Part shown: one piece after another, positions 32,543-41,472 of the stretch
How positions within the stretch are numbered: position 1 is the first letter of the stretch
How the letters are laid out: the number at the start of each line of letters is the position of its first letter
Position numbers and translations under genes: made by a program
Notes under the pieces: generated by a model
What the model was told of the DNA's origin: nothing
Database searches by the model: none
Seen by the model: only the letters and a program-made list of their open reading frames with translations
NCBI RefSeq assembly: GCF_030271515.1
Contig: NZ_JASCXI010000001.1
Location: 744,001-808,000, forward strand
DNA from: Erythrobacter oryzae
Lineage (GTDB): Bacteria; Pseudomonadota; Alphaproteobacteria; Sphingomonadales; Sphingomonadaceae
Direction of reading: 5' to 3'
DNA length: 64,000 nt

Positions 32543-34039
32543 ATGAGCCTATCGTCACGGCAAAGTTCAACCGCGCTCAACTTCGAGCAGGTGCGGGTGT
32601 TGGTCATCGGCGACATCATGCTGGATCGCTTCCGCTACGGCCAGGTCAGCCGCCTGTCGCCTGAAGCGCCGGTGCCGGTGATGCACGTCAAGGACGACAA
32701 GATCATGCAGGGCGGCGCGGGCAACGTCGCGGCCAATCTGGTGGCTTTGGGTTGCACTTGCGGGGTGCTCGGGGTCATCGGCGACGACGAGGCGGGAGCG
32801 CAGGTGCGCGGGCTCCTCGCCAAGGGCAGCGTCGACGGCAGCGGACTGGTGGTGGACGCCGGACGCCGGACGACGATCAAGACGCGCCTCATCGGCGGCA
32901 GCCAGCAGTTGCTGCGCTTCGACGAGGAAGATGTCGACAGTCTAGACCCGGCGACCGAGGCAGCCATTATCGACCGCTTCGACAGTGTGATCGCGGGTTA
33001 CGGGATCGTCGCGATCTCCGACTATGCCAAGGGTGTCCTCACCGATGCCGTTCTTGCGCACGTCATCAGACGCTGCAACGAGCTCGGCATTCCGACATTC
33101 GTCGATCCGAAGCGCGCCGACATGTGCGTCTACGCCGGGGCAACGCTGATCAAGCCCAATCTGGCCGAACTGAAAACCGCGACCGGGGTGTCGGGCCACT
33201 CGCTGGAACAAGTCACCAAGGCTGCCGAAGCTCTGATCGAACAGACCGGATCGATGATCCTCGTGACGATGTCCGAAGCGGGCATGACGCTGTTCGGGAA
33301 AGAGGGTGAGCGCTGGCGCTTTCTCGCACGCGAAGCCGAGGTATTCGATGTGTCGGGTGCCGGCGACACGGCGCTGGCCACCCTGTGCGCTGCATGGGGT
33401 GCCGGTTACGAGCCCGAACAAGCGGTTCGGCTCGCCAATGTCGCGGCGGGCGTCGTGGTGCGCAAATTGGGGACGGCCACGCTCACGGTCGAGGAGCTCG
33501 CACTCGCACTCGATTCCGAAGATCAGGAAACCCACATCGGCGTCGCTTCGCTCTCCAAGGCCCGCATGCAGGTTCTCACCTGGAAGCGGCAGGGCCTGCG
33601 TGTGGGTTTCACCAACGGCTGTTTCGACATCGTCCACGCCGGACACATCCGGATCCTGCAGGAAGCGCGCAAGCGCTGCGATCGCCTCGTGGTAGGACTG
33701 AACAGCGATGCCTCGGTCAGCCGTCTGAAAGGCCCGGAGCGGCCCGTGCAAAGCGAAAGCTCGCGCGGGATCGTGCTATCGGCCGTGGATGCCGTGGACC
33801 TGGTCGTCATATTCGATGAGGACACGCCGCTCGAACTCATCAAGACCTTGAAGCCGACCGACCTCATCAAGGGGGCTGATTACACCGAGGAGACTGTCGT
33901 GGGGGCGGCGGAAGTGAAGGCGGAGGGCGGACGGGTCCACCTTATCGATCTTGTTCCCGGACTTTCGACAACACGGGCCGTGGAGCGCATCCGAAGCGGC
34001 GAAATGGCCGTGGCAAAAGAGCAGCTGCTCGAAGGCTGA
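32543..34039 (+). CDS. hldE: Bifunctional heptose 7-phosphate kinase / heptose 1-phosphate adenylyltransferase
   Basis: 498 residues. The N-terminal ~320 residues are a PfkB-type kinase (VLVIGDIMLDRFRYGQVSRLSPEAPVPV, MQGGAGNVAANLVALG, FDVSGAGDTALATLCAAWGAG with the catalytic Asp). The C-terminal ~145 are a nucleotidyltransferase (GFTNGCFDIVHAGHIRILQEARK, NSDASVSRLKGPERPV). It makes ADP-D-glycero-beta-D-manno-heptose together with GmhB; GmhA and HldD are not in the window. GAGGAGAA precedes the ATG. Fused length is typical for HldE. Confidence 0.95.
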   Translation: MSLSSRQSSTALNFEQVRVLVIGDIMLDRFRYGQVSRLSPEAPVPVMHVKDDKIMQGGAGNVAANLVALGCTCGVLGVIGDDEAGAQVRGLLAKGSVDGSGLVVDAGRRTTIKTRLIGGSQQLLRFDEEDVDSLDPATEAAIIDRFDSVIAGYGIVAISDYAKGVLTDAVLAHVIRRCNELGIPTFVDPKRADMCVYAGATLIKPNLAELKTATGVSGHSLEQVTKAAEALIEQTGSMILVTMSEAGMTLFGKEGERWRFLAREAEVFDVSGAGDTALATLCAAWGAGYEPEQAVRLANVAAGVVVRKLGTATLTVEELALALDSEDQETHIGVASLSKARMQVLTWKRQGLRVGFTNGCFDIVHAGHIRILQEARKRCDRLVVGLNSDASVSRLKGPERPVQSESSRGIVLSAVDAVDLVVIFDEDTPLELIKTLKPTDLIKGADYTEETVVGAAEVKAEGGRVHLIDLVPGLSTTRAVERIRSGEMAVAKEQLLEG

Positions 34040-34089
34040 TCGCAAGGATCGCGACCGAGAGCGGCAAACAGGATAAAGCGACCGACATA

Positions 34090-35262
34090 GTGACAGCAGG
34101 TTTCACCCTCGACCCGGGAAGCTACACAGGCGGTGCTCCAACGCGCCGCTGGGCGAGCGTGCAATGGGGGCGACATTATGGTCGCATCCTGTTTGGGGGC
34201 CTGTTCGTGCTGCCCGTGCTGCTGGCGGCCATCTATTTCGGACTGCTGGCAAGCGATCGCTACGTGTCCGAGACCCGTTTCATCGTCCGTTCGGTCGAAC
34301 GCCCCGCGGCCCAAGGTGCCGCCGCCTACCTCCAGAGCGTCGGCATTACCCGGGCGAACGACGAAGCCTTCGCCATGCAGGATTTCGTCCGCTCGCGCGA
34401 TTTGATGACGTTGGTCGGCAGGAAATTCGATCTGCGCGCGATTTGGGGCCGGGAGGACGCCGATTGGGTTTCACGTTTCGGGGGCCTCACCGGGAGGACT
34501 TCCGACGAGGCGCTGTTCGAGCATTTCCAGAAGCGCATCAAGGTCGAGAAAAACCTTGAGACGGGGATCACGACGCTCACGGTCGACACCTATGATCCTG
34601 CCACGTCGCGCGATATCGCGCGGACCATTCTCGCGGCGGGCGAGGAACGGATCAACCACCTCAATGCCCGCGCCAGCCGGGACCTTCTTGGCGCGGTCGA
34701 GAAGACCGAAGCCGAGGCGGCCGCGCAGCTCGCGGCGGCGACCAAGGAACTGACCGCATATCGCCAGCAGGTCGGCGAAGTCGATCCCGAGGCAGAAGCG
34801 GAAGCGGGTGTCGACCGGTCGAGCGCGCTCGAAAAGGAACTGGCCAGCCTTGAAGCCGCCTTGCAGAGCATGAAGGCCCAGGCGCCGCTGAACCCCGGTC
34901 GCCGCTCGCTCGAACAGCAGGTCGCCGTGATCCGCGCGCAGGTGGCCGCGCAGCGTGGCAGCCTCACCTCGGGTAACGACAATCTCGCCGTCAAGGTCGA
35001 CGAGCTGCAGCGGCTTCAAGTACAGGCTGACATCGCCGCGAGAACTTTCCGCGACGCGCGCCAGCAACTCGCCGAAGCGCGCGAGCGTGCGGACCGGCAG
35101 CGGGTCTATCTGGAGCAGATCGCCGCGCCCAGCATGCCCGACGAGCCGCTCGAACCGCGCCGGATGCGCTACTTCCTTACCGTGGCGCTGGCATCGCTGT
35201 GGACGTTCCTTATCTTCTACCTGCTCGTGTCCGGCAGTCGCGAACATTTGAACATGCACTGA
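34090..35262 (+). CDS. Capsule export inner-membrane protein, KpsE-like (copy 1)
   Basis: 390 residues with a GTG start. One N-terminal membrane helix (ILFGGLFVLPVLLAAIYFGLLAS), a long periplasmic coiled-coil region rich in Ala/Glu/Gln (~180-330), and a C-terminal helix (YFLTVALASLWTFLIFYLLVSG) preceded by the family's QIAAPSMPDEPLEPRRM. This is the polysaccharide co-polymerase/export type (KpsE, BexC, CtrB) that links the ABC transporter to the outer-membrane channel. First gene of the export unit. Confidence 0.88.
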   Translation: MTAGFTLDPGSYTGGAPTRRWASVQWGRHYGRILFGGLFVLPVLLAAIYFGLLASDRYVSETRFIVRSVERPAAQGAAAYLQSVGITRANDEAFAMQDFVRSRDLMTLVGRKFDLRAIWGREDADWVSRFGGLTGRTSDEALFEHFQKRIKVEKNLETGITTLTVDTYDPATSRDIARTILAAGEERINHLNARASRDLLGAVEKTEAEAAAQLAAATKELTAYRQQVGEVDPEAEAEAGVDRSSALEKELASLEAALQSMKAQAPLNPGRRSLEQQVAVIRAQVAAQRGSLTSGNDNLAVKVDELQRLQVQADIAARTFRDARQQLAEARERADRQRVYLEQIAAPSMPDEPLEPRRMRYFLTVALASLWTFLIFYLLVSGSREHLNMH

Positions 35263-35266
35263 TCCG

Positions 35267-36055
35267 ATGGCGGCAACACATTCATCCCAACTGCTTTCCA
35301 AGAAGGCGCGCATCATCGATGCCCTGTTGCTGCGCGAGCTGATGGCGCGGTTCGGGCACAACAATGTCGGCTTCCTGTGGCAGATCATCGAGCCCTTGAT
35401 GCTGATGGTCGGCGTGATGGTCGCCTGGTCGCTCATCTATGGCGAACGCAACCACGGCGTGATGGTCCTGCCGCTGGTGCTGACCGGCTATTCGGTCCTG
35501 ACTCTATGGCGTCACATGACCGGACGGCTGCCCAATACCTTCCGCGATGCCTCAGGCCTGCTGTTTCACAGGGATGTGAAGCCGGCCGACATCCTGCTGG
35601 CGCGCGCGATACTCGAATCCATCAGCACGCTGGTGGCCTTTTTCATCGCCTTGCTGCCGCTGCAGCTGATCGGCATCATGGAGCCGGTCCACGATTACCT
35701 CGTGCTTCTGGGCGCCTGGAGCCTGATGTGCCTGTTCTCGTTCGGGTCGGCCCTGATCATCACCGCGCTGGCGCATTTCTCCGAGGCATTCGAACGCTTT
35801 GTCCAGCCGGTCATGTACATCATTCTGCCGTTGACCGGAGTCTTCTACATGGTGTTCTGGCTGCCGCCCGCGGCCCAGAAGATCGTGCTCTATTCGCCGC
35901 TGGTCCACATTTCCGAGATGATCCGCGGCGGTTTTTTCGGCCCCGATGTCCCGACGACGTGGGACCCGGTATATGTGATTTTCTGGACCATCGCGGTCAA
36001 TGCGGCGGGATGGGTGCTGGTGCTCAAGGCACAGCGGCACATCGAGCTGGAGTGA
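35267..36055 (+). CDS. Capsule polysaccharide ABC transporter permease (KpsM-like)
   Basis: 262 residues, about six membrane helices. ABC-2-type permease with LRELMARFGHNNVGFLWQIIEPL at the N-terminus, typical of KpsM/CtrC/BexB. Moves the finished polysaccharide or glycolipid across the inner membrane with the ATPase at 37240. It lies between two KpsE-like genes, 4 bp after the first. Confidence 0.92.
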   Translation: MAATHSSQLLSKKARIIDALLLRELMARFGHNNVGFLWQIIEPLMLMVGVMVAWSLIYGERNHGVMVLPLVLTGYSVLTLWRHMTGRLPNTFRDASGLLFHRDVKPADILLARAILESISTLVAFFIALLPLQLIGIMEPVHDYLVLLGAWSLMCLFSFGSALIITALAHFSEAFERFVQPVMYIILPLTGVFYMVFWLPPAAQKIVLYSPLVHISEMIRGGFFGPDVPTTWDPVYVIFWTIAVNAAGWVLVLKAQRHIELE

Positions 36056-36065
36056 TCGGACAGCC

Positions 36066-37247
36066 ATGAATTACCCCGTCACCCACGTTCAGAATTCGAC
36101 CGGCGAGCGAGCCCCGCAGCTCGCCTTGATCGAGGCGCGCGAAGCCGAAGTCGCGCAGGCCGCCAGCCCCGGTCGCAAGCGCGATCTGTGGCTGCTTGCG
36201 GTGCTGGCTGTCATCACCCTGGCCGCAGCACTCTACAATTTCGTCATCGCGACACCCCGCTATGTGTCCGACATGAGCTTCGTGCTGCGCACGCCGGCCG
36301 GCAGCCAGGAGCGCCTGACATTCCTCAATTTCGGAGGCGGAGGCACCGGCGCGGATGACAGCCATGCGATTGTCGCCTTCATTGAATCGCGCGATCTCGT
36401 CGAGACGGTCAACAAGGACGGGAAGCTCGCGGCCGTCTTTGCTGATCCGGCAGTCGACATCTTTTCCGCCTTCCCGTCGGTGTTGGCGGGAAGCGGGCGC
36501 GACGAGTTCTACAGGCACGCCCAGAAATATCTGAGGGCGGAGTACGACACCGAAACAGCGATCACACACGTGGCCGTCGAGGCCTTTAGCGCCGAGGACG
36601 CGAACGCCCTTGCGCAGCGGATAAAGGCGGCCTCCGAAAGCAAGGTCAACGACCTCAACCGAAGGGCGCGCGGCGCTTTGGTCGAGACAGCACAGTCGGA
36701 AGTCGATGCGATCAGCGCCCAGCTGACGACGCTGCATCAAGGCCTGACCGACGCCCAGCAGCGCTACGGCATCATCGATCCGAAGCTTGAGGCTGGCGCC
36801 GCCATCGGTTTGAGCGCGGCAACCGCACGGGAGCTCGACCGGATCAACATCGAGCTGGCGACGACCATCAGGGCCGCTCCGGATAGCCCGAAAGTGGATG
36901 AGCTCCGCAACCGCCGCAAGTCGCTGGAGGCGGGCCTTCGCGTCCAACGGCAGCGAACGGCGGGTGGCGACGCGTCACTCGCACAGCGTCTCGAGCCCTA
37001 TCTTAAGCTCGCCGTCCAGCGCGACGTCGCCGAGCAGCATCTGCTTGCCGCGACACTCGCTCTGGCGACCGCGCGCAACTCCTCGACGCAGGAGCACATC
37101 TACATTGAATGGATCGCCCAGCCGAGCATGCCGGACGAGCCCTTGCGTCCGCGCGCATGGTGGAATGTGTTCCTCACTTTCCTGATCGCCGCTGGCAGCC
37201 TGTGGATTGTCCGCAGCCTGTCCGATCTGGTGCTGGCCGATGATTGA
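36066..37247 (+). CDS. Capsule export inner-membrane protein, KpsE-like (copy 2)
   Basis: 393 residues. Membrane helix at ~40-62 (DLWLLAVLAVITLAAALYNFVIA), periplasmic helical region with many Ala/Gln, and the same C-terminal pattern as copy 1 (IEWIAQPSMPDEPLRPRAWWNVFLTF). The two copies are clearly related but differ over most of their length. It overlaps the ATPase gene by 8 bp. Having two KpsE-like subunits in one cluster is unusual; they may form a hetero-oligomer or serve different partners. Confidence 0.88.
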   Translation: MNYPVTHVQNSTGERAPQLALIEAREAEVAQAASPGRKRDLWLLAVLAVITLAAALYNFVIATPRYVSDMSFVLRTPAGSQERLTFLNFGGGGTGADDSHAIVAFIESRDLVETVNKDGKLAAVFADPAVDIFSAFPSVLAGSGRDEFYRHAQKYLRAEYDTETAITHVAVEAFSAEDANALAQRIKAASESKVNDLNRRARGALVETAQSEVDAISAQLTTLHQGLTDAQQRYGIIDPKLEAGAAIGLSAATARELDRINIELATTIRAAPDSPKVDELRNRRKSLEAGLRVQRQRTAGGDASLAQRLEPYLKLAVQRDVAEQHLLAATLALATARNSSTQEHIYIEWIAQPSMPDEPLRPRAWWNVFLTFLIAAGSLWIVRSLSDLVLADD

Positions 37248-37953
37248 GCTTCCCATCATCGCACCGCAGGAGCCCGGATCGCAGCATCAGCCGCATGGCA
37301 ACGGCTCGATCGAGGTATGCCACATCGGCAAGACCTACATGACACCAGCCGGCCCCAAGCAGGTGCTGCATGACATCAGCTTTTCGGTCCAACCGGGTCA
37401 GAAGGTCGCGGTTCTCGGCCGGAACGGTGCCGGCAAATCGACCCTCGTGAAGATCATCGGCGGGGTCGAGCGGCCGAGCCAGGGCCATATCCGGCGGACC
37501 ATGTCGATGTCGTGGCCGCTGGCCTTCTCGGGCGGCTTCGAGGCGGCGATGACCGGCTATGACAACATCCGCTTCATTGCCCGGGTCTACAATCATCCGA
37601 TCCGCGAGCTTATCGACAAGGTCGATGATTTCGCGGAGCTTGGCAGCAACCTGCTTCAGCCCATGAAGCACTATTCGTCCGGGATGCGCGCCAGGCTCGC
37701 CTTTGCACTGACGCTGGCGATTGATTTCGATTGCTATCTGATCGACGAGGTCATCGCGGTCGGCGACCAGCGTTTTCACCAGAAGTGCCATGACATGCTG
37801 TTCAAGGAACGCGCCGGTGCGGCGATGATCCTCGTCAGCCACGATGTCGGCATCATCAAGGATTATTGCAGTTCGGCACTTGTCCTGAAGGGCGGGTTCG
37901 GACGGACTTTCAACGATGTGGATTTGGCAGTCAGTATTTATGCGTCCCTCTAG
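37240..37953 (+). CDS. Capsule polysaccharide ABC transporter ATPase (KpsT-like)
   Basis: 237 residues. Walker A GRNGAGKST (~60-68), signature YSSGMRARLAFAL, Walker B YLIDEVIAVGD and switch VSHD. The sequence follows KpsT/CtrD/BexA throughout (SMSWPLAFSGGFEAAMTGYDNIRFIARVY). It powers export through the permease at 35267. The start overlaps the KpsE-like copy 2 stop by 8 bp, and its own end overlaps the lipoprotein gene by 14 bp. Confidence 0.94.
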   Translation: MIELPIIAPQEPGSQHQPHGNGSIEVCHIGKTYMTPAGPKQVLHDISFSVQPGQKVAVLGRNGAGKSTLVKIIGGVERPSQGHIRRTMSMSWPLAFSGGFEAAMTGYDNIRFIARVYNHPIRELIDKVDDFAELGSNLLQPMKHYSSGMRARLAFALTLAIDFDCYLIDEVIAVGDQRFHQKCHDMLFKERAGAAMILVSHDVGIIKDYCSSALVLKGGFGRTFNDVDLAVSIYASL

Positions 37954-39067
37954 CACCTATCGGCGGATCGTAACGGCGGCCGCGACGATGGCTCTGGCAG
38001 CCTGCGTTTCGGGCTGCGCGACCTTGCCCCGCAGCGGTCCCACGGGCGGGCGGGTCGTCGATGCCGCCGCAGCGGGCCAGTTCGATCTCGTCGAAGTCCG
38101 TTCGATGGCCGAGGTGCCCGAGGGTGAGAAGATACCGGCATTCACCGAACTGGCCGAAGTGGCGCCGCAAAGCGCTGAAAGGCTGCGTCCGGGCGACAGC
38201 ATCTCGATTTCGATTTACGAGATCGGCGTGCGGTTGTTCGGCAGCGGCACGCGGCCCGACGGGTCCGGATTCGATCCCTCCGCCAGGGCCGAGCGGATCG
38301 GACCGATCGAGATTGATTCCGGCGGGATTATCTCGCTCCCCTACATCGGCACGATCCTCGCGCAGGGGCTGACGGCGCGACAGCTTGAGCGCGAGATCGA
38401 GAGCAAGCTGCGCGGCAAGTCGGAATTCCCGCAGGTCGTAGTGCAGCGCTCGGGCGCGCAGGGCAGCGCAGCTTTCGTGACGGGCGACGTGGCCCAGCCC
38501 GGCCGCGTGCCGCTTTCAAGCGCCAGCGAGCGCTTGCTCGACGCGATTGCGCTGGCTGGCGGTGCGCGGGGCGATACCGGCAATCTGATGCTGCGGATCC
38601 TGCGGGACGGCCGTTCGAGCGAGGGTCCTTTCGACCGGGTGCGATACGACAATATCGGCGGCCTCAGGCTGGAACCCGGAGACCGCATCGAGCTGTTCCG
38701 CGTACCGCGCAGCTATTCGGTCCTCGGGATGGCGAACCGCGCCAACCGCTTCGACCTGCCGCTGCGCTCGTTTTCGCTGGCCGAGGCGCTGGCGCAGGCG
38801 GGTGGGCCGAACGATTCCCTCGCCGATCCGGCGGCGGTCTTCGTGTTCCGCTATCGCCCCGCCCCAGACGGCGGCGACCCGGTGCCGGTGGTCTATCACA
38901 TCAACATGCTCGAGCCTGCGTCCTATCTGCTCGCCCAGCGTTTCGCCCTCGCCCACGACGACGTGATCTACATCGGCGGGGCAGAGGCCAATCAACCGAC
39001 CAAGATCCTGCAACTGATCGGCCAGATCTTCGCGCCGATCGTCACGGCCCGCGCCGTGACGCAGTGA
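37940..39067 (+). CDS. Outer-membrane polysaccharide export lipoprotein (OPX family)
   Basis: 375 residues. The signal peptide ends in a lipobox (LAAC, Cys22, or alternatively VSGC, Cys26). Poly_export domain: LRPGDSISISIYEIG, ISLPYIGTILAQGLTARQLEREIESKL, VVVQRSG, AAFVTGDVAQPGRVPL. SLBB-type repeats follow (ERLLDAIALAGGA, FSLAEALAQAGG). Forms the outer-membrane channel of the export system (KpsD/CtrA/Wza class). Translationally coupled to the ATPase gene. Confidence 0.92.
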   Translation: MRPSSTYRRIVTAAATMALAACVSGCATLPRSGPTGGRVVDAAAAGQFDLVEVRSMAEVPEGEKIPAFTELAEVAPQSAERLRPGDSISISIYEIGVRLFGSGTRPDGSGFDPSARAERIGPIEIDSGGIISLPYIGTILAQGLTARQLEREIESKLRGKSEFPQVVVQRSGAQGSAAFVTGDVAQPGRVPLSSASERLLDAIALAGGARGDTGNLMLRILRDGRSSEGPFDRVRYDNIGGLRLEPGDRIELFRVPRSYSVLGMANRANRFDLPLRSFSLAEALAQAGGPNDSLADPAAVFVFRYRPAPDGGDPVPVVYHINMLEPASYLLAQRFALAHDDVIYIGGAEANQPTKILQLIGQIFAPIVTARAVTQ

Positions 39068-39109
39068 CTTTCACACTCAAATACCTTCCCAAAGAAAGGC
39101 ATACCTTCC

Positions 39110-40321
39110 ATGAACGAACAGGTTCAGCAGCTGATCGGAACGATCCAGCGGATGCATGACCGTCAGGAGCTGATGCACCGGCGATTGCTCGCGTTGGCCA
39201 ACGGACACTGTGTCAATCTGGGTGGCACTCGCATGCTCACCGAAACGCGCGCGGGCCTGCGCATGTTGATCGACGGTCGCGATACAGGATCCGGGCTCGA
39301 AATTCTCCATTCAGGCTATATCGAACCGGAAGTGATGGCCGTGCTTCAGCGCGCCTTCGTGCCGGGCAGCGTCTTCCTCGATGTGGGTGCCAACTTCGGC
39401 TTCTACACTCTTCTTGCGGCCCAACAGATGGGATCGTCGGGGAAGGTCTACTCGTTCGAGGCGAATCCCAATCTGATCCCCTATCTTGAAGGCAGCATCT
39501 ACATCAACGGCCTGCGCGATCGTGTGAACCTCATCAACAAGGCCGTGGCCGACACCACCGGCACTGCGCGTTTCGGCTTTTCCTACGCTCACATCGGCGG
39601 CGGTTCGCTGATGCTCGGCGGCGGCGAAGGCCACGGCAACGAATACGTCGAGGTTCCGCTGGTCCCGGTCGACGACGAACTGCCGAAGGACATTGTCGCC
39701 GATGTCATCAAGCTTGACGTCGAAGGCCATGAAGCGGCTGCCTTGCGCGGCATGCGCCAGCTCATCGCCCGTTCTCCCAAGGTGCAAATCATCCTCGAAT
39801 TTTTCACGGGAATGCAGGGGCAAGCGGGAAGCGAGACGATCATTGACCTGCTGGAAGAGATGGGCCTGCGTTACTGGCGCATCGGCCATCGCGGCCGCCT
39901 TGAGGAGGTTTCGCGCGAACAGCTCATCCATGGCGGTGATTGCTACCTGGTGGCGGCACGCGAGAAGCCTTTCGATGCAGGGCTCGCGCTCGAGCCGACG
40001 GCCTTGCGGATGGTCGGCAGGCCCACGCATGACGGAATGCTGACGGCCGAGCCCGGCGGGGTCCTGGTCCACGGTCCTTACTGGTATCTGCCGCAGGGCC
40101 GCTACGAGGTGACCGTCGAAGGGACGATCAACGGCCGAATGCGCGCCGCCGCCACACACGAGTTCGGCTTCGAGCTCGCGTCGGGGTGGATCGACAGCAG
40201 CAATCCGACCTTCACCTTCGATACCAATGTCGACATCCGGTACTTCGAAGTGGTTCTGCGGGCCGAAGACGAAAAGAGTGCAGCCCGGATTGACCGAATT
40301 ATCGTTCGCGACGTCAGCTGA
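39110..40321 (+). CDS. FkbM-family methyltransferase with extra C-terminal module
   Basis: 403 residues. SAM-binding motif SVFLDVGANFGFYTLLA (~88-104) and FkbM hallmarks YSFEANPNLIPYLEGSI, DVIKLDVEGHEAAALRGM and VQIILEF. Likely O-methylates a sugar of the exported polymer. The last ~82 residues, beginning GPYWYLPQGRYEV (~322), are not part of the FkbM fold and resemble the C-terminus of the unrelated protein encoded at 40367. The N-terminus (1-30) is a short helical segment. The gene is 42 bp after the OPX gene. Confidence 0.88.
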   Translation: MNEQVQQLIGTIQRMHDRQELMHRRLLALANGHCVNLGGTRMLTETRAGLRMLIDGRDTGSGLEILHSGYIEPEVMAVLQRAFVPGSVFLDVGANFGFYTLLAAQQMGSSGKVYSFEANPNLIPYLEGSIYINGLRDRVNLINKAVADTTGTARFGFSYAHIGGGSLMLGGGEGHGNEYVEVPLVPVDDELPKDIVADVIKLDVEGHEAAALRGMRQLIARSPKVQIILEFFTGMQGQAGSETIIDLLEEMGLRYWRIGHRGRLEEVSREQLIHGGDCYLVAAREKPFDAGLALEPTALRMVGRPTHDGMLTAEPGGVLVHGPYWYLPQGRYEVTVEGTINGRMRAAATHEFGFELASGWIDSSNPTFTFDTNVDIRYFEVVLRAEDEKSAARIDRIIVRDVS

Positions 40322-40366
40322 TCCAGCACCCGATCCCGCGCTTGAAGCTTGGCCGCGCGCCTCGCT

Positions 40367-41392
40367 TCAAGCGCGCGAGAGCTCAAGCGACAGAGGTGTG
40401 AACACACCCTCGATTGCGCCCCGGCGCAGATGGCTCCTGAATTCGAACGTCGACCACGGGTCCCGGACGTCGAAGCGGCAGTCGAAGGCGAACTGACCAT
40501 CGTGCGGCAAGTGAAATTCTGTCGCGCATTTCGCTTCGTTGTCCACGAAAACGTCAAACATCAGGGAATTGCCGGAACGGTTCATGCCCGCCTCGAAGGT
40601 AAAGTGCAGCATCCACGCGCCCTGCGGCAAGTAGAGAAACGGTCCAAACGTCAGGGCTCTGACCGGTCCCGTAAGATCAATGGGGCCGGAAAGGGGAGCG
40701 TGAGGCGGCGCTCCGTCAAACAGCAGTTTCAGGTCTATCGCCAGCCTCTGCGAGTCCGCGCCGCATGGCACACCGTAAAAGGCGGCAATGCCGGTGAACG
40801 GGTTTTCGCCGTGGAGCGGCATCGGCAGGTCAGAAGCTACTGCGCTGGCTGCAACCGCATCGTCAGGCGGCAGCAAGGCAGCAATGTTCCACTGCTCCAG
40901 AGCATCGGCAAAGCCCGATGCGACGCTTTGGGAGGCATCGAGGATGGTCGCGGCGGGAAGCTCTGCCAATCGCCACCAGCCTATCCGTGACAGGGCAAGG
41001 ACGCGGGCGCTGTCCGAAAACCCGGCTTTGCGACTTACCATGAACTCCGCGCCGACTTCGTCGAATGGCTGATCGACAAGGAGAACCGGTGTGCCAGTCA
41101 CCCGCACCCATCTGACGACGCCCCGATCGGGGGAATCGGCCCATAGCAAGACTGGTCCATCGCACGAGTCCAGATCGGATGTCACGGAATCGGTCAGGGT
41201 ATTGACGTTGATCACTGCGCACTGGCCGGTCGCACTCGCAAGCGCCTGACGGACGAATTCGATGACGGCACTCAAATATCGGCCGGGCAGCCCGCAAACC
41301 AGAAGTCGATCGACCGCCTGCGGTTTGTCATGGTCAATGGCAGAAACTATCACGCTCAGATCCGGTGCTTTCTCGTGGGTCCCTGTCATCAA
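40367..41392 (-). CDS. Unrecognised protein sharing the GPxxYLPQG C-terminal module
   Basis: 341 residues, no known family. Residues ~1-220 contain LLVCGLPGRYLSAVIEFVRQAL and ARVLALSRIGWWRLAELPA, loosely recalling nucleotide-dependent sulfotransferase or kinase-like P-loop starts, but no Walker motif is complete. The last ~92 residues (from ~250) start GPFLYLPQGAWMLHF and look beta-rich, like the tail of the FkbM protein at 39110. Given its place in the export locus it may modify or bind the polymer. Convergent with the FkbM gene. Confidence 0.6.
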   Translation of the reverse strand: MMTGTHEKAPDLSVIVSAIDHDKPQAVDRLLVCGLPGRYLSAVIEFVRQALASATGQCAVINVNTLTDSVTSDLDSCDGPVLLWADSPDRGVVRWVRVTGTPVLLVDQPFDEVGAEFMVSRKAGFSDSARVLALSRIGWWRLAELPAATILDASQSVASGFADALEQWNIAALLPPDDAVAASAVASDLPMPLHGENPFTGIAAFYGVPCGADSQRLAIDLKLLFDGAPPHAPLSGPIDLTGPVRALTFGPFLYLPQGAWMLHFTFEAGMNRSGNSLMFDVFVDNEAKCATEFHLPHDGQFAFDCRFDVRDPWSTFEFRSHLRRGAIEGVFTPLSLELSRA

Positions 41393-41472
41393 GCCCGTTA
41401 GGTGAGATCATTGGGAACAGGCAAGCGTTGTCGATCTCCGTCGGCCCGAATATCGGGCTACCGCCCCCTGCC

